Positions 5,774 to 12,968 of a stretch of DNA of 13,287 bases are shown here, piece by piece. The stretch is from contig SOKS01000192.1 of NCBI GenBank assembly GCA_004375725.1, forward strand, positions 1 through 13,287, in the 5' to 3' direction. Made by a program: the position numbers and the translations under genes. Positions within the stretch are counted from its first letter, which is position 1, and each line of letters starts with the position of its first letter. Origin of the DNA: Dehalococcoidia bacterium (GTDB taxonomy: Bacteria > Chloroflexota > Dehalococcoidia > Dehalococcoidales > RBG-16-60-22). Under the pieces are notes generated by a model. That model saw only the letters and a program-made list of their open reading frames with translations, made no database searches and was not told the DNA's origin.

Positions 5774-7444
5774 ATGAACGCATGGGAAGCAATCGTCAAT
5801 ATGCTCAAGGCTGAGGGAATCGACTTTATCTTCGGTATAGGCGATTCCAGTTTGCAGCTGTATGCCGACAAAATTGAGGGTATAACCAATGTAAACCTGC
5901 GCTATGAAGGTTCCGCGCCTTTTATGGCCATGGCCTATGCCAGGGTGAGCGGTAAGCCAGGTGTGTGCACCGCCAGCGTTGGACCGGGGACGGCAAACTT
6001 ACTTCCAGGCGTACTGGAAGCATACTCCGGGTGTTCACCGGTCGTGATAATCAATGCCGCCGGCTCACAGAAGACGTACGGGATGGGTGAGTTCCAGGAA
6101 TCAGACCAGATAGCCATGATGAAGCCCATAACCAAGTGGAGCGCCCGAATCCCGTATACTGACAGGATTCCGTGGTTTGTGCGCCGGGCCTTTTCCATAG
6201 CCACCAATGGGCAGCCGGGGCCGGTCTTCCTGGAGCTGCCTTACGATGTGAGCGGGAAGACCCGCTGGGAACTGCACGATATCGGCACCCCCCGGTACGT
6301 GCCTTCACGGAGAATCCGCATGGGCGGTGACCCCGCGCTAATCGATGAAGCGGTAAAACTGCTGGTAAAGGCGAAACGGCCGGTGGCGGTTTCCGGAAAC
6401 GGAACCGTACAGTCAGGAGCCGCCGAGGAGTTTAAACAGTTTATCGAGTCGCTTGGCATGCCGTTTCTGACCACACCGGGAGGGAGAGGAATTCTGCCAG
6501 AAACCCACCCGCTGGCCCTTGGCGTGTGCGGCTACTACCGCACCAAGGTCGGGAAAGAAGTCTATTCAGGCGCTGACCTGGTATTCACCGTCGGCACCAG
6601 GAACGAAAGCTACAGCACACACCAGTGGCGTGATTTTCCCGAGGGAGCCAGGTTCATTCAGATTGACATTTCCCCATCCGAGATAGGCAAAAACTGGATA
6701 CCAGATGCCGGCATCGTCGGCGATGCCAAAATTGTCTTGAGGCAACTCATCGATGCTATTCAAGACGAGGTTATAGCGGCCGAAGATTTCCGGGAAATGC
6801 CCAGGGTGAAGGAGATATTGAAAGCAAAAGAGGAGTTTGAGAAGGAGGTGGAGGCGGAATGTATGGTAGCGGAAACACCGATACCGGCCAAGAGAGCGGT
6901 GTATGAACTGAGCCGTGTCTTTGGCCAGAACACCATTCTGGTCAGCGAAAACGGCTCGCAGGACAGCTGGTCATACTGCTGCCCGCATTTCCAGGTGCAG
7001 GACGGCTCGGAATGCGTGCCGGTTGCCGAGCAGACGTGTATGGGCATGGGGGTTGTCGGTGCCATCGCTGCCAAACTGGCCAGGCCGGAGAAAAAAGTGG
7101 TTTGCGTCACCGGCGACGGTGCCTTCCAGATGTATATGAAAGAGCTGCCAACGGCAGCGCAATACAGGGCAGGGTGCACATGGCTGGTTTTAAACAACTC
7201 CGCACTTGGCTGGGTAAAGCACCACCAGATGACCGCGGCAGGCTGGAATACCAGCACCTTCCAGGTGCAGCCTGATTTCGTCAAATGGGCGGAGGCCTGC
7301 CAGTGCTTCGGCCTGAGAATTGAGAAAGCGTCCGAGATAAGACCAGCTCTGGAAGAGGCCATAAAAGCCAACGAACGGGGTATACCGGCGGTGCTTGACT
7401 GTGTTACCGGCCTGGATATGACGCATTTTCAGCGCGCGGAGTAG
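5774..7444 (+). CDS. Thiamine pyrophosphate-dependent enzyme, acetolactate synthase/benzoylformate decarboxylase superfamily
   Basis: TPP enzyme in the usual three-domain order: PYR domain (about 1-165), central Rossmann domain (about 185-330) and PP domain (about 370-545). Glu45 in 'RYEGSAPFMA' is the conserved glutamate that activates the thiazolium ring. 'GDGAFQMYMKELP' (447-459) with Asn474-Asn475 is the metal/TPP motif. At 556 residues, the length is normal for the superfamily. No acetolactate synthase small subunit or other ilv gene is near, so a biosynthetic role is unlikely. It leads an operon with an MFS carrier and a UxaA-family two-subunit enzyme, with 26 bp to the next gene, which suggests carboligation or decarboxylation of a 2-oxoacid in a catabolic route. 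Sulfoacetaldehyde acetyltransferase and oxalyl-CoA decarboxylase were considered, but the sequence does not closely follow either as I recall them. Superfamily is secure; the reaction is unknown. Confidence 0.88.
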   Translation: MNAWEAIVNMLKAEGIDFIFGIGDSSLQLYADKIEGITNVNLRYEGSAPFMAMAYARVSGKPGVCTASVGPGTANLLPGVLEAYSGCSPVVIINAAGSQKTYGMGEFQESDQIAMMKPITKWSARIPYTDRIPWFVRRAFSIATNGQPGPVFLELPYDVSGKTRWELHDIGTPRYVPSRRIRMGGDPALIDEAVKLLVKAKRPVAVSGNGTVQSGAAEEFKQFIESLGMPFLTTPGGRGILPETHPLALGVCGYYRTKVGKEVYSGADLVFTVGTRNESYSTHQWRDFPEGARFIQIDISPSEIGKNWIPDAGIVGDAKIVLRQLIDAIQDEVIAAEDFREMPRVKEILKAKEEFEKEVEAECMVAETPIPAKRAVYELSRVFGQNTILVSENGSQDSWSYCCPHFQVQDGSECVPVAEQTCMGMGVVGAIAAKLARPEKKVVCVTGDGAFQMYMKELPTAAQYRAGCTWLVLNNSALGWVKHHQMTAAGWNTSTFQVQPDFVKWAEACQCFGLRIEKASEIRPALEEAIKANERGIPAVLDCVTGLDMTHFQRAE

Positions 7445-7470
7445 GCATTTGGTGAGAGAATCATTCAGCC

Positions 7471-8745
7471 ATGCTTTCTAATTGGAAACCCTCCAGAATA
7501 TATTACGGGTGGTGGATAGTCGGGGCCTCCGTACTCGTCGCGATGTACGCCGGTGGCGTCGTCTTCTACGGGTTTACCGCTATCTTTGAACCAATCGCCA
7601 ATGACATGGGCTGGAGCTATGCTCAAATCTCCCTGGCGGCTTCCCTTCGCGGCCTTGAGCTTGGCCTTCTCGCCCCGCTTACCGGCATACTTACGGACCG
7701 CCTCGGCCCGCGGCGACTCATTTTCAGCGGGGCATTAATTACGGCCGTGGGCCTGTTCCTGCTCAGCCGAACCACGTCTCTCGCCATGTTTTACGGCGCT
7801 TTCGCTCTTATCGCCGTCGGCATGAGCGCCACCACACTCACCGTGTTGATGACCGCCGTTGCCAACTGGTTCCGCTTGAGGGTAAGCATCGCCAGCGGGA
7901 TTGCTAATTCTGGTTTCGGTCTCGCCGGTTTGCTCGTGCCCGTAATAGTGAAACTCCTTGAGATTTATGACTGGCGGATGACAATGGCCATTCTGGCAGC
8001 TGGTATGCTGATAGTAGTCACGCCACTTTCCTTAGTTTTTCGGCACCGACCAGAACAGTATGGTTATCAGCTCGATGGTCTTAAAGAGGCGCCGGCACCA
8101 TCCACCGCCAGAATTACGACCCGTCCGCCCACTGAATTGAAAATCGGGTTAGTACAGGCGCTTAAGAGTATCGCTTTCTGGCGCATTGCGGCGACCTACA
8201 TGGTGCATGTGACAATTATAAGCAGCATCATCACTCACATTATGCCGTACCTGAGCAGTATTGGTATTGCCAGGACAAGGGCCGGCCTGGTGGCTATGGC
8301 GATACCGCTAATGAGCATTGGCGGCCGTCTCGGTTTTGGCTGGCTGGCGGACAAACGCGACCGTCGGCGCGTGATTGCTGGAACATTCGGGATGGTTACC
8401 CTTGGTCTGCTATGCCTTGCCTACGCCCCGAACGCTGGTTTCTGGCTGCTCATTCCCTTCCTTTTTCTTTTCGGCACCGGCTATGGTGGCAGTACCACGG
8501 TAAGACCCTCCATCGTGTCTGAATATTTCGGCCGGTCGAACTTTGGCAGCATTTTTGGTTTTATCGTCGGTATCAATGCGCTGGGTGGCATCGCTGGTCC
8601 ATGGCTCGCGGGGTGGGTCTACGATACCTGGGGTAGCTACCAGGGCATCTGGTTAACCTATACCGGACTGGCGGTTGTTGCCATGCTGCTAATCTTCAAT
8701 ATTTCCCGAGTAAAAATGACCCGTGAATCAGAATCTGGAGTTTAA
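7471..8745 (+). CDS. MFS transporter, monocarboxylate/oxalate-type family
   Basis: Integral membrane carrier of 424 residues with about 12 hydrophobic helices split by a polar central loop (about 191-228). The N-terminal 'YYGWWIVGAS' (11-20) is typical of the bacterial monocarboxylate-porter/OxlT-like branch. The loop 2-3 signature appears as 'GILTDRLGPRR' (72-82) and its second-half copy as 'GWLADKRDRRR' (290-300). Substrates in this branch are usually small organic anions. It lies 26 bp after the TPP-enzyme gene and 14 bp before the small UxaA-like subunit, so it probably imports the substrate that these enzymes process. Direction and substrate cannot be read from sequence. The start is the ATG at 7471, with only a weak GTGAGAG site upstream. 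Confidence 0.88.
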   Translation: MLSNWKPSRIYYGWWIVGASVLVAMYAGGVVFYGFTAIFEPIANDMGWSYAQISLAASLRGLELGLLAPLTGILTDRLGPRRLIFSGALITAVGLFLLSRTTSLAMFYGAFALIAVGMSATTLTVLMTAVANWFRLRVSIASGIANSGFGLAGLLVPVIVKLLEIYDWRMTMAILAAGMLIVVTPLSLVFRHRPEQYGYQLDGLKEAPAPSTARITTRPPTELKIGLVQALKSIAFWRIAATYMVHVTIISSIITHIMPYLSSIGIARTRAGLVAMAIPLMSIGGRLGFGWLADKRDRRRVIAGTFGMVTLGLLCLAYAPNAGFWLLIPFLFLFGTGYGGSTTVRPSIVSEYFGRSNFGSIFGFIVGINALGGIAGPWLAGWVYDTWGSYQGIWLTYTGLAVVAMLLIFNISRVKMTRESESGV

Positions 8746-8759
8746 AAAGGAGGAGTTAA

Positions 8760-9068
8760 ATGACAGCAAAAGGAGCATTGATGCTTTCGGAAAAGGACAA
8801 TGTGGCCACGCTGCTTGAGAATGTGGCGTCTGGTGCCGAGGTGCTGATTCGTCTCGGCAAGGGAACCAGTACCGTAAACGCCAGAGAAAGCATACCCTTC
8901 GGTTTCAAAATCGCCGTGAAGGCTATCGCCAGAGGTGCCACCATCACCAAGTACGGCGAAACCATCGGCAGCGCCTCGTGCGACATCAAGCAGGGGGAAA
9001 TGGTCCACATCCACAATCTGGAAGGCGGGCGTGGCCGGGGAGATTTAATGAAAGGAGGCGTCAGATGA
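8760..9068 (+). CDS. UxaA-family small subunit (SAF domain)
   Basis: A 102-residue SAF-domain protein, equivalent to the N-terminal domain of altronate dehydratase UxaA or to the small subunit (SuyA) of sulfolactate sulfo-lyase. Visible marks are 'ESIPFGFKIAVKAI' (43-56), 'KYGETIG' (64-70) and 'HIHNLEGGRGRGD' (83-95), where His83 and His85 match the conserved VHxHN motif. The family usually has Gly-His-Lys in the IPxGHK stretch; here it is Gly-Phe-Lys (Phe49), an unusual loss of the histidine. A strong AAGGAGG site lies 6-8 nt before the ATG. The gene overlaps the large-subunit gene by 4 bp (ATGA), so the two are coupled and probably form one enzyme. Confidence 0.88.
   Translation: MTAKGALMLSEKDNVATLLENVASGAEVLIRLGKGTSTVNARESIPFGFKIAVKAIARGATITKYGETIGSASCDIKQGEMVHIHNLEGGRGRGDLMKGGVR
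9051..9058 (+). promoter_or_regulatory. Ribosome binding site fixing the UxaA-like large-subunit start
   Basis: AAAGGAGG lies 6 nt before the ATG at 9065. The same frame is open back to an ATG at 8978, which has no such site and would add about 29 non-conserved residues. Confidence 0.65.
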
Positions 9069-10252
9069 ATTTTACAGGATACGCAAGACCGGACGGCTCG
9101 GCCGGGATTCGCAATCACGTGCTGGTAATCCCGGGGGGATTTCTGGCCGCCAAAATCTGTGATTTCGTTGACGGCACGAAAACCATACTTACCGCGGATA
9201 CGGGAAGCGGTCGTACCAGCCTTGACCGCGAGACCATCGCGCGCACCCTGATAGGACTGGGGCGTAATCCAAATGTAGCTTCGGTTATTATCCATACCTT
9301 GAGCCCGGGTGTGGGATATCCGGAACTCAAGCCGGCACGCCTCGCCGAGGAGATAGCCAAGTCGGGGAAGCGTGTGGAGATACTCGATGTGGCCAAGGAA
9401 GGGAGCACATTCCGAGCTCTGGAGAAAGGAGTGCCGCTGGCAAGGGAGATGGTGCTGGAGGCTTCCCGCCTCAGACGGCAGCCCTTCGATTTGAGCCACC
9501 TGGCCATAGGTGTGAAATGCGGCCACTCGGATACGACCTCCGGCATTGCCGGCAACCCGGTTATTGGCAACCTCTTCGACCGCATCGTCGCCGCCGGTGG
9601 CACCGCCTTCTTCGGCGAGACCACCGAGATTATTGGCGCGGAACACATCCTGTGCCAACGCGGCATCAACGAGGAAGTGTCCAGAAAAATCCTAGAAGCG
9701 GCAGCTAAGATAGAAGCCGCCGCCAAAGCAACCGGTGATGACATTCGCACCGTTAACCCGGTGCCCTCCAATATCGCCGGAGGCATATCCTCACTGGAAG
9801 AGAAGTCGCTGGGCGCCATCCACAAGTCGGGGTCGGCACCAGTACAGGATGTGCTCAAGTATGGAGAGAGGCCAGCCGGTAAGGGACTGTACTTCGTGGA
9901 CAACTGGATGAGCATGGGTTCCATCTTCGCCGGTTACGCTGCCTCGGGGGCGCAGCTGGTCATCTTTCAGCTGGGAGGCGGTGGGGTGGTGGGTAATGAC
10001 CTGCTGCATACTTCCACCGCCGTCATTGCCCCGCTCCTGTGGACGACGGCCAATCCCAAGACGCTGGCCATGGCGCCGACCAGCCTCGACTTTTACTCCG
10101 GCACCGTTATCGAGGGAAAAGATACGATTGAAGAAGCCGGTGGAAAACTCCTGCAGTTAGTACTGGACATCGCTTCCGGCACCATGACCAGGGTGGAAAC
10201 CCTGCGCCACACTGACCCGACGCAGATATATCTGAGGGACCCCAGTTTCTGA
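9065..10252 (+). CDS. UxaA-family large subunit (altronate dehydratase/sulfolactate sulfo-lyase type)
   Basis: Catalytic large subunit, 395 residues, close to SuyB and to the C-terminal part of UxaA. It opens with 'GYARPDGSAGIRNHVLVIP' (5-23), the family's entry motif. Later come 'GVKCGHSDTTSGIAGNPVIG' (149-168), 'GETTEIIGAEHI' (184-195), 'GGISSLEEKSLGAIHKSG' (239-256) and a glycine run at 304-307. The 'SDTTSG' wording resembles sulfolactate sulfo-lyase more than altronate dehydratase (SDxxSG). However, the His-x-Tyr-Gly-Cys loop of hexuronate dehydratases is replaced by 'DTGSGR' (45-50), so the metal or substrate site near it has changed. Family members remove water or sulfite from 2-hydroxy or sulfonated acids. 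Context with a TPP enzyme and an anion carrier suggests catabolism of a small acid. Family membership is firm; the substrate is not. Confidence 0.87.
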   Translation: MNFTGYARPDGSAGIRNHVLVIPGGFLAAKICDFVDGTKTILTADTGSGRTSLDRETIARTLIGLGRNPNVASVIIHTLSPGVGYPELKPARLAEEIAKSGKRVEILDVAKEGSTFRALEKGVPLAREMVLEASRLRRQPFDLSHLAIGVKCGHSDTTSGIAGNPVIGNLFDRIVAAGGTAFFGETTEIIGAEHILCQRGINEEVSRKILEAAAKIEAAAKATGDDIRTVNPVPSNIAGGISSLEEKSLGAIHKSGSAPVQDVLKYGERPAGKGLYFVDNWMSMGSIFAGYAASGAQLVIFQLGGGGVVGNDLLHTSTAVIAPLLWTTANPKTLAMAPTSLDFYSGTVIEGKDTIEEAGGKLLQLVLDIASGTMTRVETLRHTDPTQIYLRDPSF

Positions 10253-10280
10253 AAAATATCGCGAACAGGGGCGTTTTTCA
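10250..10280. terminator. Possible bidirectional terminator between convergent genes
   Basis: TGAAAAA (10250-10256) can pair with TTTTTCA (10274-10280), with a further CG pair inside, and leaves an A-run on one side and a T-run on the other. It lies in the 79-bp gap between the convergent UxaA-like and DUF362 genes, where terminators are expected. The stem is AT-rich and short, so confidence is low. Confidence 0.3.
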
Positions 10281-10331
10281 AGGCGCTGCGGCTACATAGA
10301 AAACAGAATAGAAATGAGCCAGGAGTTACGG

Positions 10332-11423
10332 CTAACCCTTGAGCAATATCTCCCGGACTTTGCCGGCAAATTCTTCGCTCTCAGGGCCATCAGCTACCAG
10401 CTGTATTTGCTCAGGGGAGCTTACTCCCAGCCCCAGCTCCGCCGCCCGGGCAATCTGCTCCTGACCGAAGATTGGGCCCTTGCTGACCTCCGGCGTGGTG
10501 CCAAATAACCTGAGGATAGCCACTCCCACCGCGTCTATGGCCACGCGGTCGGTGCCGGCGAGTATCACCTCGGCATTCACCCGTTTACCCTTGTCCGGCC
10601 CCCCATCGACGAAAGCCTCCACCCCGTCCAGCACGACGAGGCCCGGATTATAAGCGGTATTCATTTCGGCTATCATCTGCCGCTGGTATCGCGAGCTGTG
10701 CAGTTCCCCCATATAGGGATACCCGGTCCGGGGTACCATCCCCACGGTGTTTTTCAGCGACAGGGTAAAGTGGCCGCCGTAGCCATGCGTTTTGAGACAG
10801 CAGGTCTGGACAATTGCTTCCGCTTCCAGATAAATGCGGGCAAAGTGAAAGCCGTTCTGCCAGTGGCTGTCACCTGGTTTAACGTGAACCCATCCCTCCG
10901 GTCCCAGCTCCTGAAGGTTGACCACCTCAATGCCCAGTTCCTTAGCCAGCGGGAATATGCCCTTGCTCTCCATTACATCACGGGTATTTGGTGGGCCGCT
11001 GCGCTCGGCCAGGGTTATACTGCTGGCCCCCATTTCCTGCAGGCTCAGGACCAGCGAGCGCAGGGTATCATTGTGCGTTGAGCCGGGAGCGGGGTCGGCG
11101 GTATTGAAGTTCGGTTTTAAAGCTACCGCCCTGCCCTTCACCGGATTGGCCCCGAGCAGGTCAATCGCTTTCCGCACCCCCTCGGCGCGGTCGCGAGTTC
11201 GCACCAGACTTATTCTGGTTAACTGAGTTTTACCAGTCATGTTCGACTCCTTTGCTGCCGCCGGAACGGTTGTCTTTTTTAACGGCGCTTCTTTTCTTAA
11301 ACAGGCCGGGAGAAACGATGTTGCCAGCACCAGTCCGCCCAGTAAGGCCAGCTCTTTTAGAAACTCTCTTCTGCCCAGTTCTTTGAAAAGTGCCTGACCC
11401 TTGTACCAATGAACCGGTGACAT
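10332..11423 (-). CDS. DUF362 domain protein with Tat-type lipoprotein signal
   Basis: 363-residue protein of the DUF362 family, whose biochemical role is not established. The N-terminus has a canonical twin-arginine motif 'RREFLK' (18-23), a hydrophobic stretch (25-38) and 'LPAC' with Cys41 as a possible lipobox. The mature protein may therefore be exported folded and anchored on the outer face of the membrane. The DUF362 core begins with 'ALKPNFNTADPAPGSTHNDTL' wording at about residue 100. It continues with a 'CCLKTHGYGGHFTLSLKN' stretch near the middle, and 'DGVEAFVDGGPDKGK' follows. Tat export suggests a folded protein, perhaps with a cofactor; no CxxC Fe-S cluster is evident. The ATG has an AGGAGAGG site directly upstream. 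The gene is monocistronic in view, converges on the UxaA operon and diverges from the CoA-transferase gene. Confidence 0.87.
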   Translation of the reverse strand: MSPVHWYKGQALFKELGRREFLKELALLGGLVLATSFLPACLRKEAPLKKTTVPAAAKESNMTGKTQLTRISLVRTRDRAEGVRKAIDLLGANPVKGRAVALKPNFNTADPAPGSTHNDTLRSLVLSLQEMGASSITLAERSGPPNTRDVMESKGIFPLAKELGIEVVNLQELGPEGWVHVKPGDSHWQNGFHFARIYLEAEAIVQTCCLKTHGYGGHFTLSLKNTVGMVPRTGYPYMGELHSSRYQRQMIAEMNTAYNPGLVVLDGVEAFVDGGPDKGKRVNAEVILAGTDRVAIDAVGVAILRLFGTTPEVSKGPIFGQEQIARAAELGLGVSSPEQIQLVADGPESEEFAGKVREILLKG

Positions 11424-11485
11424 TTCCTCTCCTGTTGGTTATCCCAGGTTCTTAATGTCAAACACGGTACACCGTCATCATTTTC

Positions 11486-11515
11486 ATATTAAGTGCCCTG
11501 TAAACTGCCTGTCAA
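11486..11515 (-). promoter_or_regulatory. Near-consensus sigma70 promoter of the DUF362 gene
   Basis: On the minus strand a perfect TTGACA (forward 11510-11515) and TAATAT (forward 11486-11491) lie 18 bp apart. Shifting the -10 by one base gives TTAATA at 17 bp. Transcription would start near 11479, leaving about 55 nt of leader before the ATG at 11423. It is the best promoter match in the window. Confidence 0.65.
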
Positions 11516-11523
11516 GGACGCTT

Positions 11524-11552
11524 TTGAATTTTTCACTATGAGAAGTTAAACT
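11524..11552 (+). promoter_or_regulatory. Weak candidate promoter of the CoA-transferase gene
   Basis: TTGAAT (11524-11529) and TAAACT (11547-11552) are 17 bp apart, each matching consensus at 4 of 6 positions, about 85 bp before the ATG at 11638. It is back-to-back with the stronger minus-strand promoter. A small hairpin ACCGG...CCGGT follows near 11573-11592. Confidence 0.3.
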
Positions 11553-11637
11553 GATACCGACCTCTTGATATTGACCGGTTTTTCCAGCCGGTGATGAAGA
11601 ACAGGCGGTAAGAAAATAGAGCCAAGGAGAGTGTGCC

Positions 11638-12849
11638 ATGGCGAGAGCCCTGGAAGGTATACGTATCGTTGATCTGACGCATGTTCTGGCCGGACCGATA
11701 GCTACCATGATACTGGCCGACCTTGGTGCCGAGGTGCTCCACGTTGAACCACCGCATGGCGACGACGCCCGGGAATTTGGCCCTTTCGCCGGTGAGGCGG
11801 GCAAAAACCGCAGCGCCTATTTCGTCAGCCTGAACCGAAATAAGAAAAGTGTTGTATTGAACCTCAAACACGAGAAGGGCAAACAGATTCTCCGTGAGCT
11901 AATCAAAATTTCAGATGTTATCATTGAAAATTACCGCCCGACCACCATGCCAGAGCTGGGGTTCGGCTGGGCAGAAATTCAAAAAATAAACCCGGCCATC
12001 ATCTATGCCTCCATATCAGGTTTCGGCCGGGATACGCCGCCAGAGTATGGCTCTCGCCCGGCCTATGATATTATCGCGCAGGCGTACAGCGGGTTCATGA
12101 GCATCACCGGCCCTGAAGACGGCGCGCCGTGCCGGGCTGGCGCATCGATAGGCGACATTTTCGCCGGCCACCAGGCAGCCATCGGCATCCTGGCCGCCCT
12201 GATACACCGTGAAAAAACCGGCCGGGGCCAGTACTACGATGGCTCAATGGTGGACGGTCTGCTCTCGGTGCTGGAAAACGCCGTTGTCCAGTATACAATT
12301 GGCCACCGTATACCGAAGCCGCTTGGCTCCGCTCACCCGAGCATCGCTCCCTTTCAAACCATCCCCACCAGGGATGGCTGGATGGTCATCGCCATCGGCA
12401 ACGATATCATCTGGGAACGGTTCTGTACCGCTATTGGTCGGGAGGACTTGAGCCAACAGCCCGAATACAAGACCAATTCGCTTCGTTCCCGTAACCGAAA
12501 AACACTGATTGAAATCGTGGAAAAGGAGATGGTGAAGAGAACCACCCGTGCCTGGAGCAACCTTCTGGAAAGGGAGTCCATTCCCCACTCCCCGATAAAC
12601 AACATCAAGCAGGTCTGCGAAGACCCCTGTATCAATCACCGGAAAATGCTGGCAGAAATGGAGCAGCCACAAATGGGCAGGATAAAGATCGCCGGCTCAC
12701 CGATTCGCCTTTCGGAAACACCGGGAGAGGTATACGCACCGGCGCCTCTGCTGGGTGAACACACCGGGGAAATACTGAAGAACCTTCTCAATTACTCTGC
12801 CGGGGATATCTCCCGCTTGAAGGAAGAAGGTGTGATAAATCGCGGGTAA
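11638..12849 (+). CDS. CaiB/BaiF family III CoA transferase
   Basis: 403-residue family III CoA transferase, which moves CoA between carboxylic acids and forms an interlocked dimer. The N-terminal 'GIRIVDLTHVLAGPIATMILADLGAEVLHVE' region (7-37) is the classic CaiB/Frc opening. 'SLNRNKKSVVLNL' (64-76) is also conserved, as is the C-terminal 'PLLGEHTGEIL' ending (about 368-378). Asp173 in 'GASIGDIFAG' aligns with the catalytic Asp169 of formyl-CoA transferase, so the enzyme should be active. Length is normal. An AAGGAG site lies upstream of the ATG. It is separated from the UxaA operon by the oppositely oriented DUF362 gene and looks monocistronic. CoA donor and acceptor cannot be told from the sequence; an acid-activating role next to these catabolic operons is a guess. 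Confidence 0.92.
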   Translation: MARALEGIRIVDLTHVLAGPIATMILADLGAEVLHVEPPHGDDAREFGPFAGEAGKNRSAYFVSLNRNKKSVVLNLKHEKGKQILRELIKISDVIIENYRPTTMPELGFGWAEIQKINPAIIYASISGFGRDTPPEYGSRPAYDIIAQAYSGFMSITGPEDGAPCRAGASIGDIFAGHQAAIGILAALIHREKTGRGQYYDGSMVDGLLSVLENAVVQYTIGHRIPKPLGSAHPSIAPFQTIPTRDGWMVIAIGNDIIWERFCTAIGREDLSQQPEYKTNSLRSRNRKTLIEIVEKEMVKRTTRAWSNLLERESIPHSPINNIKQVCEDPCINHRKMLAEMEQPQMGRIKIAGSPIRLSETPGEVYAPAPLLGEHTGEILKNLLNYSAGDISRLKEEGVINRG

Positions 12850-12917
12850 TTCCTGACCCTATATTGCTCTCAGGCCACCGCCCTGTTTCCGCCATTTAGC
12901 CCGCCGTGAAATAATAT

Positions 12918-12934
12918 TATAATAAATATATAAT
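12918..12934 (+). promoter_or_regulatory. AT-rich gap with two TATAAT boxes before the HlyD-like gene
   Basis: The 119-bp gap after the CoA-transferase gene ends in a strongly AT-rich tract (about 12909-12957). It holds two perfect TATAAT hexamers, 12918-12923 and 12929-12934, upstream of the ATG at 12969. The best -35 for the first is TTTAGC (12895-12900), a poor match, so the exact promoter is uncertain. No clear terminator for the upstream gene was seen. Confidence 0.4.
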
Positions 12935-12968
12935 TTCATTACATTAATTTTACTAAATGGAGGACGAA

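Noticed and set aside
5571..5792. Small minus-strand open frame of 73 codons in the gap before the TPP-enzyme gene
   Set aside because: There is no recognisable domain, it runs into the start of the TPP-enzyme gene, and its coding bias is not convincing.
10314..10508. Short plus-strand open frame of 64 codons
   Set aside because: It lies almost entirely antisense to the 3' end of the DUF362 gene and has no family features.
11573..11592. ACCGG...CCGGT hairpin before the CoA-transferase gene as a riboswitch or attenuator
   Set aside because: It has only a 5-bp stem with no leader peptide, terminator T-run or known riboswitch core, so a chance hairpin is more likely.
5774..12849. Oxalate degradation cassette (TPP enzyme as oxalyl-CoA decarboxylase, OxlT-like carrier, formyl-CoA transferase)
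   Set aside because: The TPP enzyme does not follow the oxalyl-CoA decarboxylase sequence as I know it. The CoA transferase lies in a separate unit beyond an oppositely oriented gene, and a UxaA-type lyase has no role in that pathway.
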